Below are positions 30,247 to 41,292 of a stretch of 64,000 nucleotides of DNA, piece after piece. This DNA is from Limanda limanda (taxonomy: Eukaryota; Chordata; Actinopteri; Pleuronectiformes; Pleuronectidae), in NCBI RefSeq assembly GCF_963576545.1, contig NC_083638.1:32165041-32229040 (forward strand), read 5' to 3'. The position numbers were made by a program, and so were the translations under genes. Every line of letters begins with the position of its first letter. The first letter of the stretch is position 1. The notes beneath the pieces are model-generated. The model worked only from the letters and a program-made list of their open reading frames with translations, was not told where the DNA came from and ran no database searches.

Positions 30247-31090
30247 ATGAAGTTCACTGCCGCCTTCCTCATGTTGTTCATCTTCGTCCTCATGGTGAAA
30301 CCTGGAGAGTGTGGTTGGAAAAGCTGGTTAAAAAAGGCTGGTAAAGGTACGGAGTCACGGAATTAATTAGCTTTTTACATTGCAAATATATTTTTTAAAA
30401 CAGCTGGAAAGTCACAAAAATAAAGAGTCGATTTATTTGGCCAATTAGAATCACTTTAATTTCAATAATAATCTAAATAACAACCTAAAAGGCCTTTGAT
30501 TAGCATGTTCCTTCAATGAAATGGACATTGAGGTTTATTTTTCATTCTTACATGCATCGACCTGTGCGGCAGCAATTGAATTCAGATTTGTTCAAGAAGA
30601 ATTCAAATTACATTTTTCCAGGCAATTAAATCTTTCCATTACTCTGATTTAAAAAAAATAAATAAATAGAATAACTGAATCGCTATGATCAAATAATTAC
30701 ACATTCATTCTGATTTTACAAGTCAAGATTGAACACTATTAAAAAGTGTGTATAAAACATCATCTGTATGTATAATTGTTTAACTGTTAACAAATAGTCC
30801 TAATAATTGTGCTATGGAAATGTATTCATTGACATTTAAAATAATTAGCTTGAGTTTATCATCATGTGTTTTTGTTTGTTTTTACACAGTTGGCAAGACT
30901 GTTGGCGGCTTGGCCATTAAGTAAGGACTTCTACCATCTTTACTGTATCATTTTGATAATATTATCACCTGTACTGTTATTGACAACTTCTCTCACCATC
31001 CGTCTCATCCACAGTCATTACCTTGGCGAGGAGCAGGAGCTCGACAAGCGCGCAGTCGATGAAGAACCCAGTGTTATTGTTTTTGACTGA
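30247..31090 (+). CDS. Pleurocidin-like antimicrobial peptide precursor (GW type), gene at 30 kb
   Basis: Coding exons are 30247-30346, 30890-30920 and 31015-31090, with phases 1 and 2 and GT-AG junctions throughout (donors GTACGG and GTAAGG). They give 68 codons plus TGA. Residues 1-22 form the signal peptide (MKFTAAFLMLF ... KPGEC). The mature segment (23-47) begins GWKSWLKK and ends HYL, with five Lys and a short Gly-rich hinge (KTVGG). The acidic tail is GEEQELDKRAVDEEPSVIVF plus D. In this family the product is stored and secreted by mucosal and mast-like cells and lyses microbial membranes. This copy has everything needed: TATA box, exon 1, intron 1 (30129-30245) and AATAAA at 31155. 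It differs from the 22-kb gene at several mature positions, so they would be distinct peptides. Confidence 0.93.
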
Positions 31091-31154
31091 AGAAGTCGCC
31101 CTGAAGGAACCTTCAGATGATATATAATGCTTCTTGCTTCTTGCTTTTCAATGA

Positions 31155-31160
31155 AATAAA
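31155..31160 (+). terminator. Polyadenylation signal of the 30-kb peptide gene
   Basis: AATAAA lies 65 bases after the stop, at the same distance as in the 22-kb gene. Confidence 0.8.
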
Positions 31161-31229
31161 TCAAACATTTACCCGCAGCAGCAACCATGACTGGATATAT
31201 GTTCTTTTGCATTGATGTATTGTTGAGTG

Positions 31230-31880
31230 ACATTTGAGTGATTTTGGAAAACTGAAAACAAATATCAATTTTAGGATGTCAAAACATTTTTCTGTGTCTC
31301 ATTCAAATATGAGATTTAACAATGACAATGAAGACTCCTCTAATCTCACTGTATATATATTTTAAATGTTGGGAGTTTTAAACCAATGTTACTACAAAGA
31401 GTATTAAAACTTATAACTGATAACTAATAACACAAAATACATTAATACAAAACATTTACTGCATGTTTGTTACACTGTAAAGTAACTGCAACCTAATATA
31501 GTGCAATAAATAGTGTGTATTGTTTAGTGTATAAAGTATTTCGATTACTTACAACTAAGTCAGATAAAACAAGACAAAGTTGCCTTCCTTCACAACAATA
31601 GAGTGGAAGAGAAAACAGGGGAGGACTTGTATCCTCCTGACGCTGAGAAGAAGAAAGAAGAAAGAGTTGCAGCGTCGATACTTTTACTTATACAGAACAA
31701 CTATAAGCATGACGGGGGCATAAGTTAAAGTCACACTACAGAAGAAAACCAGAGGGCAAACTGCAGCAGATTGACTGATATTCATATGTCATTACATGCC
31801 AAAAATTTGAATGAAACATACCAGTCATAGAATTATTTGGACAAGTAGAATCCCTTTGATTTCAATAATAATCTAAATTA
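31230..31880 (+). repeat. Last array spacer, block D and intron-2 remnant
   Basis: The spacer and block D match the other units up to about 31792. There the sequence switches to a piece of intron 2 (ACATGCCAAAAATTTGAATG, then TTATTTGGACAAG). This marks the right edge of the array and a deleted further unit. Confidence 0.75.
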
Positions 31881-32779
31881 AAGCCCTCAAAAATCCAATT
31901 AATTTCCCTGAAAAACAATAAAAATAACAATTATTATAACCAGAAACATTAAGGACGGGTGTCAGGATTGTTATGTTTGATGAACAGGTCCTTCTCAGGG
32001 GAGGAACAGCAGCTTTTATAAGACCTGCAAGACCCCCCACCCTCTCAGCCAACAGACACACCCACACCACATCTCTACCCCAGCTTCATCTGCAAAAAAG
32101 CATGAATGAGACCACATCCTCAAACATTCTTTGTTATACTTTTTGTTTGATTCGCTCCTATACGGAAACCCTAAATGGATATGGAATCATACATATTCCA
32201 TCACATTAATTTTATTTGATATCTTGTGATAAGGAGGTTATTATGTTGTTATCTCATCTAAAGAACCTCAGTTTTCCCGAAATAACGGGATAATTAATTG
32301 GAGATCACAATCTTATACTTTGTCAATCGATGACTATTCATTAAGTTTACATGACATTAATTAATATTAATTTGTAATATACCGGGACAGTTTTTAAATA
32401 ATCAGGCCAGAGACTGCAAGTCAACATTTCTGTTTTTTCTTTGCTTATTTTTTTCTTTCACTGGCATTTTAACAGTTTATGCTAATTTTAATTGAAGGGC
32501 ATGTTGAAAGTGAGTCTATCATTACACTTCCTGACTTTTGTTCTTCCTCTTCTCCTCGTCTCCTTTGCCCGCCCTGTCTCCTCATTTGCTTCAGTACACC
32601 ATGTCTGAGATTCAACTACTTTCTGACCCATCTTTTTGTGCCTCACAAGCTCCACAGACCTGGACAAAACATTGGAATGGAAATGATTATTGCATCTCCT
32701 TTGCTACTTTGACCTGACTCTGGGCTTTAGCCGAAGAGTCTGTTTAAACTCAGAGGAAGAATCTTACCATATCGCCGCC
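31881..32779. other. No gene visible
   Basis: AT-rich intergenic sequence. I see no conserved ORF, RNA gene or clear repeat. Confidence 0.5.
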
Positions 32780-33389
32780 AGCAAGATTCTGCTCTTCTTC
32801 AAAGTCACTCGTCTGTGGTTTTCTGACAGGAGGACTGCAGGCTGAGCGGGTCTAAAATCAGACACATGCAAATTAAGAAACATGTACTTACATAAAGGAA
32901 TAAACAACATGCAGTAAAATACACTACCGTTCAAAAGTTTGGGGTCACCCAGACAATTTCGTGTTTTCCTTGAAAACTCACACTTTTATTCATCAAATGA
33001 GTTGCAAAATGAATAGAAAATATAGTCAAGAGGAACTATGTACAGAGGAATCTCACTCAGGAGGCTGTTCATGTCGAGTTTCTGAAAAAATGGATGGTCC
33101 TTCACCTTATGTGCTCCTGCTGGAGAAGAACAACAATCAGACATTTTGTTTGTATTTCAACACGTCAGGCTCTCTGTTCATGACCTTTTCTTTGAGGTCC
33201 ATCAGACTAGTTTCATTCCTATGAGATGTAGTACATCCCAAACCATGAAGTATTCATCCACATGTCCATCAGAAGTGAAAGCTTCAACTTACTTGTACCG
33301 AGGCGCTCCGCAGGTTTCTTCTTCAGAAGAGCGGTTATGAGGTCATTGGCATCACGTGTCAGATCATATCGTGCCTCTGGCCTTGTGAG
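32780..33389 (-). pseudogene. AGC-type protein kinase C-lobe exons (partial)
   Basis: Two minus-strand exons fit together. Exon A (33389-33293) reads RPEARYDLTRDANDLITALL, then KKKPAERLGT, and ends at GTAAGT. Exon B (33119-33057) follows CTCCAG and continues in phase with GAHKVKDHPFFQKLDMNSLL, ending at GTGAGA. This is the last part of an AGC serine/threonine kinase domain (the ...DLI..LL...P..RLG...HPFF..LD pattern). A third candidate exon at about 32870-32780 has good splice sites, but its frame is ambiguous and may end early. No ATP site, catalytic loop or DFG segment is visible in the window. It is either a fragment left by duplication or the end of a gene with distant exons. A Tc1 end lies in the next intron. 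Confidence 0.55.
32922..33033. mobile_element. Tc1/mariner terminal fragment
   Basis: The sequence begins CACTACCGTTCAAAAGTTTG, a terminal repeat well known from fish Tc1-like transposons, and continues as its subterminal region up to about AATATAGTCAAGA. The transposase gene and the other end are absent. It lies in an intron of the kinase fragment. Confidence 0.8.
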
Positions 33390-33550
33390 CTAATTTAAAT
33401 ATGAAACAAATATCAGTCATGTGATCAATTTAACTAAATGATCTCTGAAGCTACAGGGACTGGCAAAAGCTCGAAGTAGATTTCCTTAAAAAAGATTATT
33501 TACACTTTAATAGAACAGTACAGCAGATGAGTATGACAAGATACTCAATT

Positions 33551-33815
33551 AGTGCAGCTGTGGCTGAGGGGTAGAGCGGTCGTCCTCCAACCTAAAGGTC
33601 GGCAGTTCAATCCCCAGTCTTCCCCATCTGCATACCGAAGTGTCCTTGGGCAAGAATGCTGAACCCCGAAGTGCCCCTCATAGAACAACAAAATGCTGCT
33701 AATAGATGCACTGTTTGAATGTGTGTGTGTGAATGGGTGAATGTAAAAAAACTGTACTGTAAAGCGCTTTGAGTGGTCATCAAGACTAAAAAAGCGCTAT
33801 ATAAATACAGAACCA
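33551..33815 (+). mobile_element. tRNA-derived SINE, near full length
   Basis: It has an RNA polymerase III A box (GTGGCTGAGGGGTAGAGCGG) and B box (GGCAGTTCAATCCC). The body contains GAAGTGTCCTTGGGCAAGA and the tail AAAGCGCTATATAAATACA. The same family occurs at 35984-36241 (minus), 47695-47830 (minus) and 50795-50975. Confidence 0.85.
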
Positions 33816-35983
33816 TATTAAACGTTAATCCACTAGGGGCTGCTGTAACACCAGCTGCAGCCCTGTTATGAAACCTGTGTTCCCCTTTGTCTGACTGCAG
33901 CACTGCTGCAATGTAGACAGACAGGGGTGGGGACCCTCTCCTACTCTCACTGCTCAGTCTCTCCTCTTACTCCGTTTGTGTGTGTGTGTGTGTTTTGTAT
34001 TACTCTTACTGCAGCAGTGCTGTGTTAGACTTTTACAGGGCGGGGTCTGTATGTCTGCTTGTCCCCCTTTCAATCCAATTCTATCCATTTATTGTATTGA
34101 TTATGAATCTATAAATCTATTCAGAAAGCTGGATACAAAACAATAAATACAAACAAATAGATAAATAGCAGTTGATAGATGTAAACGATGAATGAAACAC
34201 AAGTACACACTACAGTAGAACAGTAATACAAAATATGTGGTAAATATATGTACCAACCATTAAAAAAAAACAATGAGCTGCATTATTATTCATGTCACAT
34301 CTGGCTCCTCTGATTGCTCTCTGGCAGCTAGATTAAGCAGACATCTGATGCTGATGCTCATCATGAATGAAACCCAACAACACTCAGAAAGAGAGAGAGA
34401 GAGCAGTGGCTCACCAGAGCAAGAATAAAACGCATCCAGGAGCAGAGGAACAATGCCAGACAGGGGTGGGTCAAACATTCAGTACATGAATCTTTATTGG
34501 AACTGTTGTCAAAGATGTGCACAAAACGATTCCCTCTGCTAATTTTCAAACTGTGTCACATTGCACCCAGGTTGACCTCAGCCTAACCCTCCTGCTCTAT
34601 CTGCCACCACAATTCGTGATGCTGCAATGTACAGTGCACCACTGACGACATAGTACTTTGCAACTGGGAGGAAGGAAAACAGTACGAGTGAACAGTGCAG
34701 TACCCCAAGGCCTGTTCTGTTAGGTTGGGTTTGAGAGCAGATTGATTATATGACAGCTCTGCAGATTGTTACTCATTATCTTTCCACATCTGCTGCAGTA
34801 ACAGCATTTTACCGGTAAGTGTACTGGACCAACTGACACACTATGAATAGGAGATATGGACGAGAGCACCTAGGAGAGCCCAAGCCAGCATCAGGAGCTA
34901 AGGTAGACTGTCAGAGAGTCGCTGTTTGAGAGGGGTCTGACTTACAGCTGTTCACTACAACACTGACCAAAGACAAGATGAGTTCAGGTTCCGTTCCGTC
35001 AGCAATGAAATTTCTCTTGGCTTCCAATTCAGTTGGAGCTTTTGGATGAGTAGAGTGAAATGTGTTTTAGGCAGGTGTTGATAGCACTGTTTTTATCAGT
35101 TACACAAGATCAAAAGTAAGCCAAAGCTCCCAACTTCTTTTGCAGAAGTAAGACAGGCTATATGTCAACTATAATGATCATTATTCAAAAGTCAGACATT
35201 TCATTCATGTAAGCAGGTGATTATACGGTTGACTCCCTATTAAAGTCAAAGCACTGAATGTGAATGAACTTTTGATAAATTAACCATTGTAAAAACAATC
35301 ACACTTGTTTTAAATATTTTAAAATGACTGTTTAATGTGCCAACACCCCAGCAGGGAACTGTCAGCCACGCAGCTGCAGTGCCATCTAGCTGTGAGGGGT
35401 AGAAGAATGTTGCATTCATAACAAGGAATAATTTGATGCTTCTTTTGTTAGTTGATTTTTAGTTTGCTTTATTAAAATAAATTTTACCCATAAGCTTTGT
35501 ACAAGGGGCTCTAATCATAACTTAACTGAGCCAAATGTGTTTCTAATTTCGATATAATCCAGATATTGGACATTCATCTGGTAGACACACAACTCCAGAA
35601 GAACCCTAGTGCTGTTGTGAATCTGTATGTACTGAATGTGAATGTATTGCGGTGTCATGTGTTTTCTTGTTGTGTGTCCTGAAATCCCTACATGTGTCTT
35701 TTTTTCGCTCATTCAAAAACAAATGCACATGCTGTCTGGACCGATGTTTTTAGGACAGGTGACAGGGGAAACCTGTCCTAAAAGAGACAATAAAGGTTTT
35801 GGCACCATAATCTGAGAAAATTCAAAATTAACTGGAGGAGTTTTGTGGCCCACCCTGCTGGATAAAGCAAACCTGATTGGTACCCAGCAGTTTACCCTCA
35901 AAGGTGTGGCATGCATTCATAGCCATTCTGCCTCAAATGATCAAGCTTCAGTTTAGATCTTTCTTTTTTTTTCAAATGGAAAA
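33816..35983. other. No gene visible; simple repeats
   Basis: Intergenic. Contains a short TG repeat near 33977-33992 and a GA repeat near 34390-34404. Short open frames have no recognisable motif. Confidence 0.5.
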
Positions 35984-36241
35984 TGGTTTGTATTTATATA
36001 GCGCTTTTCTAGTCTTGATGACCACTCGAACACTTTACAGTAGTTTGCTATTCACCCATTCACACACACATTCACATACAGTGCATCTATGAACAGCATT
36101 ATTCTTTCTATGAGGGGCAATTCAGGGTTCAGCATCTTGCAAAAGGACACTTAGGCAATACAGATGGGGAAGACTGGGATGGAACTGCCAAACCTTCTGG
36201 TTGGAGGATGACCGCTCTATCCCTCAGCCACTGCCGCCCAC
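35984..36241 (-). mobile_element. tRNA-derived SINE, minus strand
   Basis: Reverse copy of the family at 33551. It starts at its tail (TTTGTATTTATATAGCGC) and ends with the tRNA-like head (GACCGCTCTATCCCTCAGCC). Confidence 0.85.
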
Positions 36242-37399
36242 CATCCAACATATGTGCAACGATGGTTGAACTGAAAAACTTCCCGCAGAAAACAGAAAGG
36301 ATGATTGGCAAATTTGCTATTATAATTTCGGTTCTTGCACTAATCTAGCTGTGTAACAATAGTTAGGAATAATTCAGCTTGAGCAGAAGAGCTGCGGGCT
36401 CAAACAGCGAACATTCCACTTATCCGAGCAGTCAGTACTGTAAGCTGTAAATTCTGGCAGTCATTGTTCATGTAAGCAGGAGAGAGATCTCATTTCCTTT
36501 ATTGCACCATGGCCATAAAAAAGATAACATGAAATAATCCTTGTGCCTGCAAGGACAATGCCTGCTAAATACATCCTTTTACCATAAGAGGACGGGTGGT
36601 GAGACACATGAGGTGGAAGTCAACAAACAGTCCTTGTGTGGGGGACATCAAAATGTATATTACTGTACTGTCTTCAGCTCAGGGGTAACTAGCAATTCTA
36701 TACAGCTAATAGTTTATTTTAAATAAACTGTCTTTACACACATTAAGTAAAAATTCCTGTGAAATGGAAGTTTATTATTATATAACTGCAAAGTCAATTC
36801 ATGATCCTTTACTTTGGAAGAGACTGAACCAACTCAACAAACCTTGGTTTTTGTCATGCTAATTTGTACAAACATTTATGTTCCTGATGGAAAAAAATGG
36901 CTGATACTCTACCATTTTTTTTACGGTGTATGTTTTTTTTATACTCAGTCATTAGGCCAAAACTTCAACTCATCTCCTACTTTGATTTATTACTTACTCC
37001 CAAAACTGACTTTTCTATGAGCGTTGTGAACAAATGATTCCATGTTAACACTAACATAATTTTACATTTACTCTATTTTGACAGGTATTATACTTCTGGA
37101 GGTTCTGTTATTCGCTTCTTTTTTGGGGGATAATCATGAAGAAAGCACAGGGGGAAAGACAGTGTTATTTACTCTTTATGACTTGATTACTTCTGTTGGA
37201 ATTTCAAACTTTTTAACTATAGCCTGTGGCTGACAGAATTTAAACAAATAAAGATAGAAGTAATTTTAGCTAGATATTATGCTTCATACAAATGATTTTA
37301 ATAACAGTTGCTGCTTAGGGTAAATAATGAATATTTCACTTGTTCTCATAGTTAACTTCTGATATTAAAGGCTTACTCCCTCAGATTCATTAAACTCAC
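36242..37399. other. No gene visible
   Basis: AT-rich sequence downstream (minus strand) of the candidate first exon at 37474. If that gene is real this is its first intron; no second exon could be recognised. Confidence 0.4.
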
Positions 37400-37474
37400 A
37401 TAGAGTTCCAGGAGCTGTCTGATAAAGTTCTCGAGGTCGGACAGAGAGACTTTGTTGACTTCATTTTGTGACAT
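37400..37474 (-). CDS. Candidate first coding exon of an unknown gene
   Basis: On the minus strand an ATG at 37474 opens exactly 25 codons, MSQNEVNKVSLS then DLENFIRQLLELY, directly followed by a strong donor GTGAGT. The second half looks like an amphipathic helix. Upstream on the same strand lies GC-richer sequence with GGAAGTGCGCACGCG (about 37692-37706) and GAAGTGAAAAGG (about 37652), which resemble ETS-site housekeeping promoters. I do not recognise the protein and cannot find the next exon. It may be the start of a real gene that continues to lower coordinates, possibly even the kinase fragment at 33 kb, but nothing proves that link. Confidence 0.4.
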
Positions 37475-37734
37475 TGTTTGGTTTCGAGGATCCGAATGTT
37501 TACACAGTCAGGTTTGTTTTGATATAGCTGAAACATAATATTCTTTGCTTCGCTGGACAACAATTTTGCCCCACATTGCATCTGTGGTTCAAGGACTTTC
37601 TTGAAGTAAACAGGTTGCCTAGCAACTATAGCGTCATTGGGAGTGTCTTCCTTTTCACTTCCGTATACCAAAAGCCAGGAGGATGGCCTACGCGTGCGCA
37701 CTTCCGAGGAGGAGGAACGAATAAACTACTGTTA

Positions 37735-37880
37735 TAAAATGGACAGATGCCGGATGATCATCGCGCTCTGATACAACTAACGTACTGGGACCCCATTGCT
37801 TTGCTGTAACCTGTTCATTGCTTTTCTAAATAAATACTTAATTGAGAAAACCGAGTTCAGCTCTACTTCTCTTAAAGGAT
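37735..37880 (+). other. Possible solo LTR end
   Basis: TATAAAATGG near 37734 is followed about 90 bases later by AAATAAATACTTAATTG. This close TATA-to-polyadenylation spacing is typical of LTRs. The TG start and a target duplication were not found. Confidence 0.35.
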
Positions 37881-37944
37881 AAAAGAACACGCTTCAACAC
37901 TTCCTGATATAATGCTTTATATAATGACAGAAAAGTCTAGCCAT

Positions 37945-38220
37945 CCAGCCATTATCTATGTCACTTATTCTTTTGAGGGTCATGGGGGAAGCTGGATCTA
38001 ATCCTAGCTGCAAATGGGTGAGAGGTGGGGCAACATCCTGGATAGGTATCCAGGGTATCACAGGGTCATATACAGAGACAAAAAAAAGATTGTCTCCAAA
38101 TGAACCTAAGCCCAATCTACATGTCTTCGGGCTGTAGGAGAAAGCTGGAGTACCTGACGAAAACCCACTCAGACACCATGAGAACATGCATACTGCACAC
38201 ATACAGGCCCAGTAACCTTT
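37945..38220 (+). repeat. Dispersed fish repeat with GAAAACCCAC motif
   Basis: A mutated copy of a repeat very common in fish genomes, recognised by GGGTCATGGGGGAAGCTGGA, TATCACAGGGTCATATA and GAAAACCCACTCAGACACC. Its class is not clear from the sequence. Non-coding. Confidence 0.65.
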
Positions 38221-40140
38221 GTGCTGTGAGACAACAGTTCCAACCACCACTAACTTTTCGTTTCAGTGTGCCCCGATGAAGACATAAGCTGAAACGTTGA
38301 GGCTTTGATTCAACATTGTTGAGGAATTGTTGACCATCTTCACACATTACTGTATATGCAACTATACATTATGTATATTGTATATTACATTATATCTGTA
38401 CAAGAGAATGGTGCCGGTCTAAATTCCACAGATACTCCCTTCTCTCTTTAAGCAGTACCCAAGGTCAGGTTATAGATAAAGGCCCAACCTCAGTACATAG
38501 TAGTGTTTATGTTAAGGAAGTCTATCTAACTCAGATGCCCCAGACAGAGAGGCACCAACTTCAACTCTCACCAAGTTTAACTCTTTTGCATATACTTCAA
38601 CAGTGGCAAGACACAAGGACACAATGTGATTAAGGAATCCATACTTTAGGCTTAACTATCTAATAGGATGCGACACCTACATGTAACATAAAAAGTGACA
38701 GCAATTCTAGCCATTCATGGATGTGCTGTTAGAATGGGTGATGCAAGTAGAGGGAGATATAAGGGATGCTGTGGGAGACACCTTCAGACTTGGGGGTGAC
38801 AATTGCTCATGTTAGTCTTTTGGCGTTTGTATTAGGGCTGTGCAATTAATCGAATTTTGATTGTGATTTCGATTTTTGGGTCAAACGATCTCCAAACTAA
38901 TATAATCGAGTTGAAACGATTTATCTGGCATTTGGATGGATGGTTGACGCTCCAATGTTTCGGGCAGACTCCACCTGGCCATAGGTGAGTAGCAATTATT
39001 CTTATGTGAAAAATTCCATGAGGGTTAGATTAGTGATGATACTGCTCAGTTAATGGTATTTAATCATTTAATTGTTAATCAGAGTTCCAAATTTCTTTCA
39101 CAAGACTTAATCAATAAATTTATTATATTTTCCCTTCTTTTGAAGGGTAGTGCCACGAGGTAACTTTAATCAATTAAAGTTATTATTAAATATTAATATT
39201 TTTCTGAAAACCCAATTTATTTAATGCCAAATGGCACACCATTAAATGGTGTCACGTTTAATCTCTCAATTACACAACAACACATTATTTCAAATGAACA
39301 CCTTGTAAATCTTAATGTTTAGCTTAAATGACTGACTTCATTCACTGCTATGACTGGGGACTTGCACCTCACAGGCAGGCTGTTTGTAGATGCTTCCTAG
39401 ATTCAGATGGAGGTGCATGACGGAGTCGCTGTAACGTTGGGGAGGAGTGAAGCTGCAAACCTCTAATTTAAGATTCATAATAGCTGAATCTGAGTGAAGC
39501 TGATGGCACTGCCACAGAGAAAACCACTAAGCTGTTGAAACCCCATCAGGCATTTCCTTCCAATAAAGAGGATTATCCCACTTGAATTTAGCTGGTTTGC
39601 ATAGTTTTTTTTAAAAATAGTTGAAAAGTGTGCTATTTTACTTTGAAAGAGATGGATTAGTAAAGCCAGTCATAATAAACTGTAACAATTGTGTGTAAGT
39701 AAATATGGTTGCATTGAGCAGTTAAAACCATCGCTTGCATCAGCTTAAATGCGTAGATGCTCAGTGCAACATGCATAACTACTGCAGTACCTCTAGTAAA
39801 ACACAATGAAAAAAGCTTCTGTCATTGTCTTTTTTCCTCCTTATCTATATCTTGGTTTTTACATTTTGCACTTCATGATGTTGATGTAAATAAAAACAAT
39901 GATGTGTTCATCATGCAGTTTGTGAGTGTGTGGTCTAAAAGTCTGGGAATACATTCCCGCTCAGTTGAATGACAGAGTGGTAATCAAAATCAGACACTTG
40001 CGACCAGACTGCTGATCTCATACAACATTCTCTAGAGTTTTAATCCATAATGGAGACAAAAACAAAAAAGACTTGTTGGATATGTCAGCAAACAACAGAG
40101 AAGGGAGGCTGCAGGGACACAGGCTCACCAACACTTGGAG
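38221..40140. other. Intergenic; isolated hAT end and ribozyme-like core
   Basis: No gene. At 38835-38930 there is one end of a fish hAT element (AGGGCTGTGCAATTAATCG) without a partner. At 38273-38295 a short CCGATGA ... GAAAC pattern resembles a hammerhead ribozyme core with one changed base. The rest is AT-rich and unremarkable. Confidence 0.5.
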
Positions 40141-40144
40141 ATGA

Positions 40145-41290
40145 TCTGTGTCAGAACCTTTTCTTCTCACTATTGGGATCCCTCAAGGTTCTGTTTTTGG
40201 TCCTCTCCTCTTCTCTCTGTACACCAACTCTCTCGGCTCTGTGATTCAATCACAAGACTTTTCCTACCACAGCTACGGAGATGACACCCAACCAATTCTC
40301 TATTTTTCACAGTCTGAAACACAGGCAGCAGCACAAATCTCTGCCTGTCTGACTGACATCTCTTAGTGGAGGTCCGCACACCACCTGAAAATTAACCTTG
40401 ACAAGACCAAACTACTTTTCCTTCCAGGCAAAGGCTCTCCCTCCCATAATCTGAATATTGCCTTTGACAACTCCATTGTAGCCCCTTACCCAGACTGATA
40501 GGAACCTGGGTGTGACACTCGACAGTCAACTCTCCCTTACTGCCAACATAACTGCAACAATCTGCTCCTGTAGATTCATGCTGCACAACATCAGAAGAAT
40601 ACGACCCTTTCTCACTCAGAATACGGCACAGGTTCTGGTCCAGGCTGTGGTCATTTCGAGCCTAGACGACTGTAACTCCCTCCAGGTAGCACATGAAGTT
40701 TGGCTTTTTTGAAGACCAAGGCCCAATCCCATTTCAACCCTTCTCCCTACCCCTTAGCCCTTCACCTCTATTTCATGTGTAGGGTTAGTGTGTTCCAATA
40801 CTCGTTTGGATGGAGGGGGAGGGTCAAGTGTTCTGGCTGTACAGCCATCGAAAAGGAGATTTTCAGACCCACACACACCGAATTTCACAGAATGCCTTAC
40901 CCTAGGTTTGTCACTTAAGTAACTGCAAACAATAGCATTGGTTTATTTACGATCTCAACAATGATATTACAATGACATCCCCGGCAAAACTGTCTCGTCT
41001 GACTACTAATGACGTGTCAGGTTCCTGGGACTACTAATGATGGTGTAAAGGCTTCTTGAAGCGCTGTCTCAATTCGTAGGGAAAGATTTCAAACACTACC
41101 CCTTGTGACTCCATTTCATGGGGCAAGACAAGCCTGGAAAATGGGGACTAACGGTAGGGGTAGGGAGAAGGGCTGAAATGGGATTGGGCCTTATTGTACT
41201 TACATTGCTTTTCTGGGTTTGTACCCTCGTGGTTGAATGCACTTTTTGTAAGTCGCTTTGGATAAAGCGTCAGCTAAATGATATTTGATA
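40145..41290 (+). pseudogene. L2-type LINE reverse transcriptase fragment, split by a MITE
   Basis: The frame reads the RT palm and thumb: TIGIPQGSVFGPLLFSLYTN, then HSYGDDTQPILYFS in place of the usual YADD-like core, then LKINLDKTKLLFLPG and NLGVTLDSQLSLTANI. At least one stop and a frame break occur (near 40364 and 40497). At 40718 coding gives way to a MITE. After it the LINE's 3' end resumes at 41193 (GTAAGTCGCTTTGGATAAAG, then GCTAAATGATA). This tail is typical of fish L2/Maui LINEs and is shared with the SINE at 52535. Confidence 0.8.
40718..41192. mobile_element. MITE with long inverted repeats (AAGGCCCAATCCC)
   Basis: The 475-bp block begins AAGGCCCAATCCCATTTC and ends GAAATGGGATTGGGCCTT, with inverted ends of some 35 bases. 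It interrupts an L2 LINE. Inner parts match the shorter copy at 48084-48334 in the opposite orientation (for example TTCTTGAAG and GACACGTC-like segments). No ORF. The superfamily is unknown because no clear target duplication was found. Confidence 0.75.
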
Positions 41291-41292
41291 AT

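Larger units (their letters stand above)
4595..31880 (+). repeat. Tandem array of about 2.17-kb pleurocidin-like gene units
   Basis: The same order of blocks recurs: an upstream block U (ATGCATCACTCTGT ... ACCGGTGACTTGGCAT), coding exon 2, intron 2, exon 3, intron 3, exon 4 with its 3' UTR, a spacer, and a downstream block D (AATAAGGGTTTACAAG ... TCACTGGAGCCAAAG). Exon 2 starts at 5617, 20934, 22171, 24278, 26444, 28611 and 30246. The clean spacings are 2166 (24278 to 26444) and 2167 (26444 to 28611). Block U lies near 4595-4710 (partial), 5150-5580, 20480-20895, 23815-24240, 25990-26405, 28150-28575 and 28875-29232. Block D lies near 4712-5030, 13563-13843, 23450-23690, 25553-25860, 27720-28030 and 31548-31790. 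The array ends with an intron-2 remnant at 31793-31880. This is a segmental tandem duplication of one ancestral gene unit. Confidence 0.9.

Noticed and set aside
4595..31880. Regular direct repeats as a CRISPR-like or satellite array
   Set aside because: Units are about 2.17 kb and contain exons and introns; this is gene duplication in a eukaryote.
35713..35916. Minus-strand frame as an additional exon of the kinase fragment
   Set aside because: The translation shows no kinase motif and no fitting splice sites.
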